Part shown: piece by piece, positions 46,060 through 56,726 of the stretch | Layout: every line of letters begins with the position of its first letter | Numbering within the stretch: the first letter of the stretch is position 1 | NCBI GenBank assembly: GCA_001557505.1 | Contig: LSAX01000006.1 | Location: 868,001-932,000, forward strand | Direction: 5' to 3' | DNA: 64,000 nt | Source: Reticulascus tulasneorum | Lineage: Eukaryota; Ascomycota; Sordariomycetes; Glomerellales; Reticulascaceae | Made by a program: the position numbers and the translations under genes | Notes under the pieces: generated by a model | What the model was told of the DNA's origin: nothing | What the model saw: only the letters and a program-made list of their open reading frames with translations | Databases searched by the model: none

Positions 46060-48444
46060 ATGGGCTTGTCTAAATTGTTCAAACGAATCTTGCCCCAATC
46101 ACGAATCCCGGAATCGCTTGACAATGAAGCAGAAGGAAGCACCGTTACTTCAGTAGTTGTCCCGCCCGCTCGCTCCCAATCGCTCACCCCGGAACCGGTT
46201 GATAATGAGCCTGAGCCGACCCTCATCGCCCCAGTAGCTGTCGCACCCCCCCGCCGCCAAACACGATCCGAAGAGGCACGCCGGCGATACCCGTGCGAGG
46301 CTGCAGAATGTAGCAGCCAGTCAGGCCAGCCTCGAGTATATGAGTACAAAAAAATGCGAAACACCAAGACCTGCTTTCGACTCCTCAACCTTCATAGAGG
46401 ATCCGGAAGAGCTCCCATTGACGGTGATTTGCTTGAGCACAGCCTCGAAGGCCCAGAAGTATACAACACCCTCTCCTACCGATGGATGGACATCAGCGTG
46501 GCGGAGAACCACCACATTCACATAAACAAGCGTCAATTTGCCGTCAGTGCCGATGTGCTAGAAGCTCTATTTGTTTTCAGACACAGCGATCGGCCTCGCA
46601 AGCTCTGGATCGATCAAATTTGTATCAAACAGGTCAAGGACTCGGATAAAGACTTCGAGAAAGAACACCAAGTAGAGAACATGGGCAAGATATACAGTAA
46701 CGCACAATCTACTCTGATCTGGCTCGGGCCGAATCCGAGTGACAACGATAGATCCACCATCGAACTGATTCGGCTGTTTCGACCGTTTCGCGAGCAAGTG
46801 AGTGCGATTGCGGACGAGCAATATGCCGCCATGCTCTCTATACGCTCGAGGGCGGCAAGAGCTGGTATTACCGGGATAGATAACACCCTCCACGAGAACG
46901 AAAAAGCGATCCGGGCTTCGCTTTCAAATACAATTTCACTAGATTTGAACACTACCGAACTTGTGGAAACAGGCGCTCCCGCTGCAGCAACCTTACCACA
47001 GCTAAAGGAATACAAGATCAAGCAAATTGCATTCTTCTTCCAAGCACCGTGGTTCCGTCGCACATGGCCTATTCAGGAAGTGATCCTGTCCCGAGAAAAG
47101 GTTGTGCACTATGGTAATCTTGAAATCGACTGGGCTGATATTGGCTGGTTTGCACGCTGGATCGTCCACAAATACAAACATGTAGAGCTGTACTCGTCTG
47201 ATGAGGAAAGAGTCAAAAGCGCAATGTGGGTTTATGATCAAGATATACAATACTCGCAACGCCTACCCCTGACGACAATGTTGAGGATGTCCCGTAAATT
47301 CGAGGCGTCGGATAAGAAGGACAACGTTTATGCTGTCTACGGCATGGTTGATTTCAACCTAGACTCCGAGGGCAAGCCCTTTGACCCATCACGAACTGTT
47401 GTGAGCACAGTCCCCGCGGAGCTCAAACCTAATTACCACCCATCCAAGAGCGTTGATGATGTGTATTACGATGTCGCTCGCTATCTGCTTTCCAAAGAGA
47501 AGAGCTTAGCCATTTTGACGGCCAACCAGCGCATACAATATTTCAATTCCTGGAACCCAAGCTGGGTTCCAAACTGGGATAGGGCAGAGGTCGGCCAACC
47601 AGTATGGCTGCCGCACGCATTAGCAGATAATTTCTCTGCTTGCGCGATTCCTGACCCCCAAATAACTTGCAGGATTGTTGACGTTGACCAACCCAAGAAG
47701 CGCTTTTACACATGTACCGTCCACGGCAAAAGAATCGGGACCATTTCGAAGATTTACCGATTCAAAAAGAACCCGAAAGTGAACGTTATCACGCACCTAA
47801 ACGAGAAAGATTGGGTTATAATTGTCCTTCGCATTGTGTCCTCTCTGGTGACTTCGCTCTCCAAATCGCAGTTTGCCAAGGGGAAAGAGAAGCTAGTCAT
47901 CGCACTGGCTCTTCTACTTACCGCCGGCCGTGCAAAGAGCGGGACCATCGTCAAAGATTCGTACGCCGGCTCTGTGGCTGGAAAGTCGGTGACTGAGCAT
48001 GTGGCAGATTTTGTGGACTTTATTCTGGACCTGAGGGAGTCAACGGCCGAAACACTGCGTAGCCGTGAGACAGGGGCGTTCCGAAAACTGGTTGAGTATC
48101 TAGAAAGCCTACCACACCCCGGGCTCGCCAACGCGCGACAAGGATCCTACGCCCACAGGTGTCGCGAAGCAACCCTTGAAAAGACGGTCTTCCGCACGCA
48201 CTCGGGCATGCTCGGCCTGGGTCCGTCTGGCCCGACAGGTTTTACTGGCGCTATAGTCGGCGATCATATTATGGTTTTAAAAGGTGGCAGAGTCCCGTTT
48301 ATACTCAGGCCAGTGAACCGAGATGCGGATTGCGTGGGCGTCGGAACTCATCGGCTGGTTGGGGAATGTTACGTGTATGGTGCAATGGACAAAGAGTTTG
48401 AGGGAGAGGTAATACAGGATCCAAACGAGTTCATCCTTGTTTAA
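46060..48444 (+). CDS. HET-domain (heterokaryon incompatibility) protein
   Basis: 794 residues, no intron, ATG at 46060. After a low-complexity head with two copies of a PExLDNEAE/PEPVDNEPE and VVPPARSQ/VAPPRRQ phrase, the HET domain starts near residue 135: YNTLSYRWMD, then KLWIDQICIKQ (about 183), then NMGKIYSNAQSTLIWLGP (about 205-225). These are the three conserved HET blocks. IAFFFQAPWFRRTWPIQEVI is the usual block after it, and MLRMSRKFEASDKKDNVYAV with YGMVDF the typical middle part. The C-terminal half ends with HSGMLGLGPSGPTGFTGAIV and a VGECYVYGAMDKEF block common to this family. Known role: self/non-self recognition, triggering cell death on heterokaryon formation, or related immune-like functions. 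Convergent with the small gene at 48856. Confidence 0.95.
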   Translation: MGLSKLFKRILPQSRIPESLDNEAEGSTVTSVVVPPARSQSLTPEPVDNEPEPTLIAPVAVAPPRRQTRSEEARRRYPCEAAECSSQSGQPRVYEYKKMRNTKTCFRLLNLHRGSGRAPIDGDLLEHSLEGPEVYNTLSYRWMDISVAENHHIHINKRQFAVSADVLEALFVFRHSDRPRKLWIDQICIKQVKDSDKDFEKEHQVENMGKIYSNAQSTLIWLGPNPSDNDRSTIELIRLFRPFREQVSAIADEQYAAMLSIRSRAARAGITGIDNTLHENEKAIRASLSNTISLDLNTTELVETGAPAAATLPQLKEYKIKQIAFFFQAPWFRRTWPIQEVILSREKVVHYGNLEIDWADIGWFARWIVHKYKHVELYSSDEERVKSAMWVYDQDIQYSQRLPLTTMLRMSRKFEASDKKDNVYAVYGMVDFNLDSEGKPFDPSRTVVSTVPAELKPNYHPSKSVDDVYYDVARYLLSKEKSLAILTANQRIQYFNSWNPSWVPNWDRAEVGQPVWLPHALADNFSACAIPDPQITCRIVDVDQPKKRFYTCTVHGKRIGTISKIYRFKKNPKVNVITHLNEKDWVIIVLRIVSSLVTSLSKSQFAKGKEKLVIALALLLTAGRAKSGTIVKDSYAGSVAGKSVTEHVADFVDFILDLRESTAETLRSRETGAFRKLVEYLESLPHPGLANARQGSYAHRCREATLEKTVFRTHSGMLGLGPSGPTGFTGAIVGDHIMVLKGGRVPFILRPVNRDADCVGVGTHRLVGECYVYGAMDKEFEGEVIQDPNEFILV

Positions 48445-48855
48445 ATGGCAAGTATGGTAGACTTGTATTGCTCAGGTTTCATTATTGCCTAATATCTGCA
48501 GTCTTTAGTAAAGTAAATCATACTATTAAGTCAAAATCCATCGAGTGTTTTCTTATGTCAGCTCATCCGCCGCTGACTACGCAATTAAGGAGATCAAGAT
48601 ATCGTATCATTCTCCTACGGTAAACCAATTTGCATTGAACTTGTGACAGTCAATATAGAACACATCGTAACCCTCGATTAGTAACTCGCATGTGTTCTTC
48701 CTGGCTTGATATTTTCTCTGTTTCCCACGACTTGATATACTCAACCATTCCGGTGCCACTAGCCAAATAGCTACGTGTGTATCGCACCGATGAACGGTAC
48801 GTTTAGCGTAGCTGCTTTGCTGTAGTCCTGTTAGCTTCTCTAGACTACCATCGAC
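48445..48855. other. Convergent intergenic spacer
   Basis: 3' ends of the HET gene and of the small coiled-coil protein gene face each other across this spacer. AT-rich, no frame. Confidence 0.6.
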
Positions 48856-49613
48856 TTAACGTGGTGGAGAGGGCCGGAAAACGAACAATTGCATAACATT
48901 CATGAGCAGCGTCATGATGTTCCTCTCCGCTCTCATCTCAGAAATTTCCTTTGCGTCTTCGTGGATCTTGCCTTGCTCGGAGATCTGATGCTCCAACTTA
49001 TCCAGCACTTTCTCAACCCTCTCGATCACAATTCCACCTGCGAAGTGAGGCTATCATGGCCATCATGATGGTCGGCATAGTGGGTGTTGAGTAGCTGCGG
49101 CTGCGCTTTCACTGACCGCCTTGAGTTCTTCAACCATCAAGCCGGTTACAGCACCTTCGCTCTGCAGCAACACGTGGTCGACATTTTTCTCGTCGGGATT
49201 CACAAACTGTATAATCTTTTCCCCTGCGTCTCCAATCGTGTTGACCTTCTCTGCACCGTCAACGAGTGTTTTGAGAGCCGCTGTGCCCGCGGCAACGATG
49301 CCAGCAACAGCACTCGTACGAACACAGACAGTACTAGGAGGTGCGGTTTCCTTCTTTGGCACTGTAGCCGGTATTGGGGCTGGGGCTGGGGCTGGGGCTG
49401 GGGCGGGAGCGCGAGCGACTACTGGGGCGCGAGATGGAACTGGAACATTGTTGGTGCAGGACTAGAGTATCTGACCAAGTTCTGAGGTCCATTACCATTC
49501 GGCTTTTCCCATGGAGCTGTGCTTCGAACCGGCACGGAAGCGCCAAACCTTGGGCCGGGTTGGTGATTGGGTGGTGGTGCTGGTCGGTTCATGAAATTAA
49601 ACGGACCCGGCAT
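48856..49613 (-). CDS. Small Ala/Pro-repeat, coiled-coil protein convergent with the HET gene
   Basis: Spliced model on the complement: 49613..49496, 49439..49113, 49037..48856, giving 208 residues. First intron 56 bp (GTAATG...TTCCAG); second 75 bp (GTGAAA...CGCAG); both keep frame and phase. Order: a Pro/Asn-rich head (MPGPFNFMNRPAPPPNHQPG), an Ala-Pro run (about eight AP repeats, coded by GGGGCT repeats on the plus strand), a hydrophobic Ala/Gly/Val helix (VAGIVAAGTAALKTLV), an amphipathic stretch with NTIGDAGEKIIQFVNPDEKN, and a C-terminal coiled coil (RVEKVLDKLEHQISEQGK). No known domain. Small proteins encoded next to HET or NLR genes often act with them; here that is only proximity. 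Confidence 0.6.
49376..49407. repeat. GGGGCT hexanucleotide run inside coding sequence
   Basis: Five GGGG tracts separated by CT on the plus strand, within the second exon of the small coiled-coil protein gene. On the complement this reads as CCCCAG and codes Ala-Pro repeats. It could fold as a G-quadruplex. Confidence 0.8.
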
Positions 49614-50305
49614 ATTTGGAAGATACAGTTTGTCTTTAATATCAATAAAAAGAGCTTCACTCTCCCAATTTTTCTGGGATTGCGGGAAGTAGTAATGAGG
49701 AATGTGGAATGTAGAACCTAAAACCGGGCAACGCGAGGAGGATGTAAGAATCGACGTTCACTTCGTAGTACCATCTCGGTGCCGACATCCGGGCATATTC
49801 AGAAGCTGAAAGCTGAACACCTTTCATTGATTTGGTCATGCAGAAGTGGCGTCAAATCATGTTAACCCACATCTATTTTGACAACCAAAACCGTTTGTGA
49901 AGACCGGCATTGGGACCAGAGATAAACCATTTGGGGGCTAAAACGGCACCCCTCTGAAGCCGAATAAGAATGCAGTTCGGAGGCATCATCGTCGACGCCA
50001 TCTACATCATCGTCCGCTCGTAACTCGTGATATCCTGTCATGTATAGATTGTCCCTTGCCCGCCGCTCTCGATATTATATACAGCACAATATGTCTATCC
50101 GGCTGCTCCCTTGTCTAAGTCTCCAAAGTGGTTTATTCTATTGCGGATACATGCTCTAGGCGACTAGGCAGGCTAGAAGTGTATATGTCATAGCTTCAAG
50201 CGCCTTTCATGCTACCGGACTCAACATGTAGGCAGTAAGAAAATTCGCATAGAGACAATTAGTTTATGCTCAATGGGAGCGTAACGCCCTCCAGTCTCTC
50301 AATTG
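49614..50305. other. Intergenic, no gene seen
   Basis: 5' flank of the small coiled-coil protein gene and 3' flank of the RTA1-type gene. No coding frame supported. Confidence 0.5.
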
Positions 50306-51366
50306 TCAATTTCCAAGTATTTCTTCCCTGCTGAGAGTTAAGGACGTCGTTCTGTGGAGCTCACCATTCTTAGACGATTTTCCAATCCTGAAGAGCTCTA
50401 GACCGTTCGAGATAGGCTTCTCGCCGCGAAGCAGAAGTCCAATCTCGCTCGGGTGAAACCAGTTCATCCAAACCATCACGGTGAACATGGGCACTGAATC
50501 AAAAACGTAAAGAAAGACCTCATGTCTCATGAGATAGCCGTCGTTGCCCACAAGATACTCAACGACCCTGAAAACACTTCGTATCGAAATTAACGCGCTC
50601 GTGACGTAGAGTGTTAGGAGGTAGCGGCGCCAGCGAATCTCTCGTTGGCGGGCTTTGTCAGTGAGAACCGAGGCCATTCGGCGGTGAAAGAGCGCGGCGA
50701 CCACGATGAAGGTTCCGAAGCAAGCCAGCTGTACGAAGAGGCCAATAATGATGGTGTTCTCTCCAACTTCCAGCAAGTTATTCTCCGGATTGGACAACGC
50801 CATCAAGCTTCCGCCTGAAATTCCAGGTAAGAATAGAACAACCGCAAGCAGATGGATATCTTGCATCACTTACCAACAGACTGGAGCAGCAACGATAATA
50901 CGTCCCCGGACACGAAAACTTTTGTGAGGAAACTTCGCTTTATGATGGCCTTGGACTCTCCATTCGTCAAGAGGATGATGCGTCCGAGAATCATATACAC
51001 CGAGGCCGCCATGAATGCAGGTGCAATAAGGAGGAGAACGTTTTGGGTTATGTAAGGTCCGAGGGTCCAGCATCCTGGGTCTTCTTGGGAGCTGATACAA
51101 CGGGTGATGTATCCGACGGTCTCGCCTGTCCACGTGAGAGGAGCATCGTCAGCTTTCTACACGCACCGATCATAACCAGAGCGTAACTTACAGATTCCGC
51201 CAACCACGAACGCTGTCAGGTACCAGGCTCTCGTCTTGAGCATCTGAGTCAAATGGAGAATCGTTGCAACGGCAAACAGGATGCCGAACAACGCAGCAGC
51301 CCCCAGGGATGGCTCGAACCGGTAGAGGGCGAAATCCGCTTCTTTGTAGTTCTCGATGCAGGCCAT
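50306..51366 (-). CDS. RTA1-type membrane protein
   Basis: Spliced model on the complement: 51366..51192, 51125..50874, 50814..50306, giving 311 residues. Introns are 66 and 59 bp with GTAAGT donors and CAG acceptors, both phase 1. Seven hydrophobic helices can be counted. Family marks: the short head ACIENYKEADFALYRFEPSL, CETVGYITRC at the second helix end, TLGPYITQNVLLLIAPAFMA, MILGRIILL, GDVLSLLLQSVGGG, RSVFRVVEYLVGNDGYLMRHEV and WMNWFHPSEIGLLLRG. These are the signatures of the RTA1/RTM1/Rsb1 family (lipid-translocating exporter-like, resistance to azoles, molasses toxins or sphingoid bases). Location is probably the plasma membrane. Divergent from the Zn2Cys6 gene about 530 bp away. Confidence 0.95.
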
Positions 51367-51897
51367 TTTGTTAGTTGCAGCAGAGCAGATTGTCTTCAGC
51401 AGAATTAAAGCGAGTTGCGCAACTTGGACGTCGGCGTCTTGGAGGGACGAGCGAGGCGAATTGAAGAAAGCATCTCTGGAATAAGTTGCAGATTGGCCCC
51501 TTTTGATGGATTCAGACCGTTGCCAAGCTTGAGCGACGCGGCCTCAATCGCAATTTCGCTGATGATAAAATCGATGCGCCGACACGCGCAGTTATACCGG
51601 AGCACTGAATGTCGGCTAGAAATGCTGCGCCACGCCGCGCAATGCCCGGATCCTCGGATTCGTATCCACGAGAGCTGTCTGCTAGGGCGCCGATTGGCCA
51701 TAGCTGGCAAATACGCGTATTCGGCTCGGATTGGTATAAATATCCTCGGATCCACCAGCTTACAAGCCCTAGTGTTCCATCCCTCTCACTATTCACAATC
51801 ATCTAGAATCTAAACCCGGGGGCTGATCCCTCACTGCCCTCGCGACTAGCCCTTACGATCTCGCCTCCCATTCGTTAGGGTAGTTGCATCTCGAATC
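51367..51897. promoter_or_regulatory. Divergent promoter region of the RTA1-type and Zn2Cys6 genes
   Basis: 531 bp between two outward-pointing starts. Contains several CGGAT direct repeats (TCCTCGGATT, TCGGCTCGGATTGG, CCTCGGATCC between 51,650 and 51,755). CGG half-sites are what Zn2Cys6 proteins bind, so autoregulation is possible. No other gene seen. Confidence 0.45.
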
Positions 51898-53229
51898 ATG
51901 GCCTCACGGCGAACCCATACCAAATCCAGGAACGGCTGCAGCGACTGCAAGCGTAGGAAAGTGAAGGTATGTCGCCAGCCACGTAATTCCCTGCTCGTTC
52001 TGCACGGCTTACCAGCTCTGAGTGCGATGAGTCGTATCCGACATGCTTTAACTGCGCAAGGCACGGCAACCTATGCAGTCTAGCCGATAGCCAGGGGCGC
52101 CAGTCAAGCCACTCGACATCCTCTGCCACGGCGGCGACTGAGGTGGCTAGGGACAGCGCTGATCACTTTATGCATCTAAAAATCACATCCGATGGCATCA
52201 GAACGCCGCTCGGTTATTCAGGCGGGCATGAGATGGAGCTCATGCACCATTACTCTATCTCTACGTGCAACACGTTCGCCCTAAGAGAGGACGTGCGGCA
52301 TGTCTGGAGGGTCGTTATCCCCCAAGAAGGCTATAGTCACCCTTTTGTGATGCACGGCCTGCTAGCCTTAACGGCGCTACACAAGTCCTTCCTCATCCCC
52401 AGCCAGCGACAGACGTATCTAGACATCTCAAACTACCATCAAGCGTTAGGCTTAGAGGGTTTTACACCACGACTCAATAACATTAACCGAGATAACTGGA
52501 GGCCTATCTTCAGCTTTGCTTCTATTGTTATAATCTACGTGTGTTTGCTACCAGCACGATCGGAGAACCAGAAAATCCCGGCGCCTATTACTTCGGTTCT
52601 AGAGCTCTTCACTGTCGTCCGAGGGATTCAGTCCATCCTTACCCCTGTTCTTCCGGACCTACGTTCAACCAACTTTGCTCCTTTATCTTACGTGTTTATC
52701 GCGGCAGAAGACGGCCGCCGAGAAAGGTATGTCCTGCACTAAATCTTAACTCTGAATTCCGTCTCTTACCGTGACTCGCACCAGCGATCCCCCTCTCGAC
52801 CAGACATACCTCCCAAAGGACGTATTTCAAGCCCTGCAACGGCTCGGCTCAACCATTGAAAGAGATATGAAGTCGCCCGCCGTTGAAGACTACCTCCAAG
52901 CAGTCAAAAAGCTCGAGCATGTTGCGAGGCTAATAGCACATGCTGGCCTCCACATCGAAGGCGGCATCATTATGTTCTGGCTATATGCTATACCAGACCG
53001 GATTTTGGTGGACATACGAGCTTTGAGCCCTCTCGCGCTACTTCTCTTATCCTACTTCTGTGTCTTCCTAACGATCATGGAAGGACAATTCTGGCTCTTC
53101 AGGGGTTGGGCGGAGCGGCTCATGACCGAGATTGACGTACATCTGGCCCATCACAGCCACTTGAGCGGCCTCTTGAAGTGGCCTAAAGACATTGTATTCA
53201 GAACGCGTATCTCTGATGGTGTTCTCTGA
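51898..53229 (+). CDS. Zn2Cys6 transcription factor, Upc2-like
   Basis: Spliced model 51898..51966, 52023..52726, 52785..53229, giving 405 residues. Introns 56 and 58 bp, GTATGT donors. The DNA-binding head RNGCSDCKRRKVKCDESYP followed by CFNCARHGNLC is the six-Cys binuclear cluster; the first intron interrupts it between Lys and Cys, as in most genes of this group. The body from about residue 80, MELMHHYSISTCNTFA and QEGYSHPFVMHGLLALTALH, is the usual arrangement of sterol-uptake/Upc2-type regulators. There is no long central domain of the Gal4 type, and the length is usual. Expected role: nuclear activator or repressor of neighbouring genes. Convergent with the P450. Confidence 0.93.
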
Positions 53230-53581
53230 GCTGCTGCTGCCGTGCTTAACGATCTTTGGTAGGTTGAGACTGCTGGTGGACGCATGAGATAGAAGGCGGT
53301 GTCAGATCTAATATTTAGAGATACGCGGCCCGATTTCCTTCAAGAACTGCAATAGCCTCAATCGATCAAGAAATTTCTGTCTTAGACAGCCTGAACAATG
53401 AATAAGGATTATCAAGAAGGCAAATTAGCGCAATTCAGCTTCGAATGACAATGTTTTGCATTCAGTACAGGGTCTAAGCTACGGGGTTGCGTGCCACACA
53501 TTCTAGTTGTTCGTACGTCATCGTAAATATTCCATCACGACATCGCCCAATAACTAAGAGCCTCTCCTGAGATATGACCTA
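53230..53581. other. Convergent intergenic spacer
   Basis: Between the ends of the Zn2Cys6 gene and the P450 gene; no frame supported. Confidence 0.6.
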
Positions 53582-55422
53582 CTATAAAATACGACGCGGC
53601 TGGCACTTCAGGTACACCTCGCTGTCAGGCTTATTCGCTAGATGCCTGCTCCTGTCCGGCCGAGGCATCGGCTGAGCAGCTGGGTTCCCAGCTCTATCAC
53701 ACACATTCCATTCATACTTGGCAACTGCGTGAGCAATAATGATTATCATGGTAATTTTCGCAAACTTCGGAGAGTATGTATGTTAGTATCAACACTATCA
53801 AGTGAAGGTAGAGGGGCCAGAGAACCACTCACTCTCGCACCCACTATACGAAAAAGATGTGTAAGCAGACGCCAGTCGAACCCTTATCAGGCAAGGCAAC
53901 TCACTGCATGGATATCTCCCAGCTCCCCACCCATAGTATCCGATTGGACGCTTCTTGTCTTCAGCACGATCAGCGGAATATCTGCCAGGGTCAAACTCGA
54001 AAGGTTCAGAGTAGACCTCAGGGTCCATGTGTACGTCGTCAAGCAGAAACATCTGTTGCCAGTCAACATGTCAGTGACCAGAAGACAGGTATGTCACATA
54101 TGACAGGCTATGCCACGTACCGCGTATGCATCTTTGGGTATGATCTCTCCTGTCTTCCCAATAGGCACGTCGTGCCCGCTCGTGTTCTTCCGAAACGCTG
54201 CGCCGGTCGTGCCGAGCCGAACAGCTTCGCGGACACACTGTTCGAGCAGAGGAAACTCGGCTTCCCACTCTTCAAATGTGAGTGTACCGAGAACCTGCAG
54301 TACATCTTGGTCCGAACTCGATCGACGTCTTACAATGGCAGCTTCAACCTCAGTCCACACAGAGTTCTGCCATTTGGGATACTCCGCGAGGTAGCAGAGC
54401 AGCCAGGCGACGTTGATGCCGCTGTTGTTGAGGCCTGCAAATCCGGCTCCGATAACGAACTGTATAGAACAGAGATTAGCATTGAGTCGGTACGTCCCCG
54501 AGAAATCTTTGTCCAAACCCACAGCAGCGATCTTGTAAGCGGGAAGCCCCAGGTCAACCATAGCCTGCACAGAATCTACATTCCCGTTATCAGTCTTTTT
54601 TTTCCTCTCCACGACCCTGGCAATAAGCATCCCTAACCGGCCCGCTACAGCCATCCGCCATACCCACGCCGGCGTGGGCAGCCAGGGAAAGACAACGCGT
54701 GTAGGGCTCATGCTATTCTCGAACTGCTCGAACAAGCTCAGGGATTTCGAGCATAAGATCGCGTCGTCGGCAATTTCGTCCGCGCCGACAGTACGCATTG
54801 ATAGCTGGTACATGAGCCGGAAGATGTCGTCGAAGGGATTGATGATTTTCCTGTCGGCTGAGGACAGTTCTTCTAGTGCTGCACGAGTGTCGCTGGTCCA
54901 CTTCGGCAGCCGCGAGACTAGGCTGTTCTTGTCGAGACACTGCTTCAGATTACGGAATGCCCAAGTGTGGAAGGGCACTGTTTCGGCACCCATGGAGACG
55001 GATGGACCGCAGATGAAGAGATCATTGGTGCTATGTGAACGAATGAAGGTTAGTCCGGGAGACAACGACTTCCTTTAGATCACGATCAAGTACCCTTCCA
55101 CAACATCAAGCTCCTTGCTCTCGAAATATGTCCTGCGACCTTCCTCGCCTTGTAGGCCGATGATCCGCTTCTTGCCAAAGTAGAAGCTAAAATTTCCCGT
55201 CTGGCTTGCAGCAGCGCCATCACGGAACATTTCAGGCCGAGCACTGAAGAACTTTAGCAGCCCAACTATGGGATATCCCTTCAGAAGGATTGGCGATCCA
55301 GGTGGTAAGTGCGGCTTAGAGTCAAGTTGAACCAAGGTAACGCAGACGATCAACGCTGCAAGCAGTGCAAAAGCAGAAGGGGACCAGTCTAGCTGGCGGA
55401 GAGCAAATACGACGAGTCCCAT
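53582..55422 (-). CDS. Cytochrome P450 monooxygenase with an 11-nt micro-exon
   Basis: Spliced model on the complement: 55422..55094, 55030..54523, 54459..54121, 54052..53905, 53843..53833, 53764..53582, giving 505 residues, the normal length. Head: membrane anchor (FALLAALIVCVTLVQL) and hinge HLPPGSPILLKGYP. The I helix reads IGAGFAGLNNSGINVAW, so the usual acidic-Thr pair is replaced by Asn-Asn-Ser. The K helix is E357-A-V-R360; the meander has FEFDPGRYS; the haem loop is YYGWGAGRYPC with Cys441. The micro-exon supplies MGAR after the Cys. Introns are 61-68 bp. The 63-bp intron before the I helix is a multiple of three and has no in-frame stop, so retention would be silent in frame. Known role of the family: oxygen insertion into lipids or secondary metabolites, at the ER membrane. 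Convergent with the Zn2Cys6 gene. Confidence 0.93.
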
Positions 55423-56726
55423 GTCTGCTGTTTTCTGAAAGCAAATAGTAGAGATCAAGGTTTACGGTAACTTGTGAGTATTATGAGCATAGAGAACAGC
55501 CTGGACTGCCGAGGAGGGCAGTAGATTATGAATACCAGGACCTAGTCTCCCATCCTCTCCCACCCGGTATGGCTCACCACAAAATGACTTATACCCCCAC
55601 TCGTTCACATTGCCCAAAAGAGTCCTAACGAGCTTTGCACCATGTCGACCCGTGTTCTAGGAACGGCGTAACTGAAATGCCGAGTAGCCCAGCCCAGACT
55701 CCCTAACCTTCCGATGCAGTATCCCGTGTGATCGGATAGACTTCCTGGAGCCGGTTTGCTAAACACAGAAGGCAACCTCTGCTAGCCAATTAAACACAAG
55801 ATCATTTCCAGCATTAGGATCCTTCCATGGCAGATTCCAGACTACATTTTAGAGTATGCAACAGGAGCCGCCATCAATTGGACGCCACCCGAGGAACTTC
55901 GGTGGTGAGTTTGACCATTTCTCTTTCTGATACCTTTCCTTCTCCCGCCATTTACCAACCGATTCTGATACTCGCCCAATCGCCACGCCATAGTCCTCTT
56001 TGTGATCCAATGACAGGGAGCGCCGCGCTCGATAAGACGTCAGAGTTCGGTCCCCAACCCCCTGCGATGTGGTTGGACCATTGCGTGGCTTTCAGATTCG
56101 CGGGCAGCTGAGAAAGTGCTTAAAATCCTTTCGGTTATGCCCGTGTCAAGTAGTAAAATAAGCTTTGCTACCCGATGGAAGTGGTTGACTTAAGGTTCGT
56201 ACGTAATACTTGCATTCGACAATTTCACGATCACAAAAAAATACCGTATGAACATATGCTGGGAGGCGAGAATAGCGCGAGAATTGCATCACATATGAAC
56301 CTGAATCGAGGAAGATTTCACGTACACGGTCGGCAACTCAATAGATTGGAGACAGTTGCCATAAATAGGCTGTTGTGTCCAATATTAAACACTAGCATTG
56401 GTTATCTCAATGTCTCCAGGCGCTGAATATCTCACTATATGGTGGCGGAGCGTCCAGCGGCAGGATATTGTGCCGCATCGAGTCTATCCTGTTGTAACCT
56501 CAGTCAGGATCGCGCTCCCGACAGCCAATAGCGGAGCCTGCCGGATTGTTCGGATGCCCACATCCATGAGTTTGACACTCCACACCAGGTCCGAGCGGAA
56601 TCATTCACTTGCAGCTTGAAGCTCCAAGAACTCAGATGGGTCTCATCGCCTTCAGGAAGGGATAACTGACTCCACCGATTCATGCATCAGTGCTCTTTCT
56701 CTCCTCTCCAGAAATGTGATATCCGA
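55423..56726. other. Intergenic, no gene seen
   Basis: 5' flank of the P450 gene and 3' flank of the minus-strand MFS gene. No coding frame supported. Confidence 0.5.
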
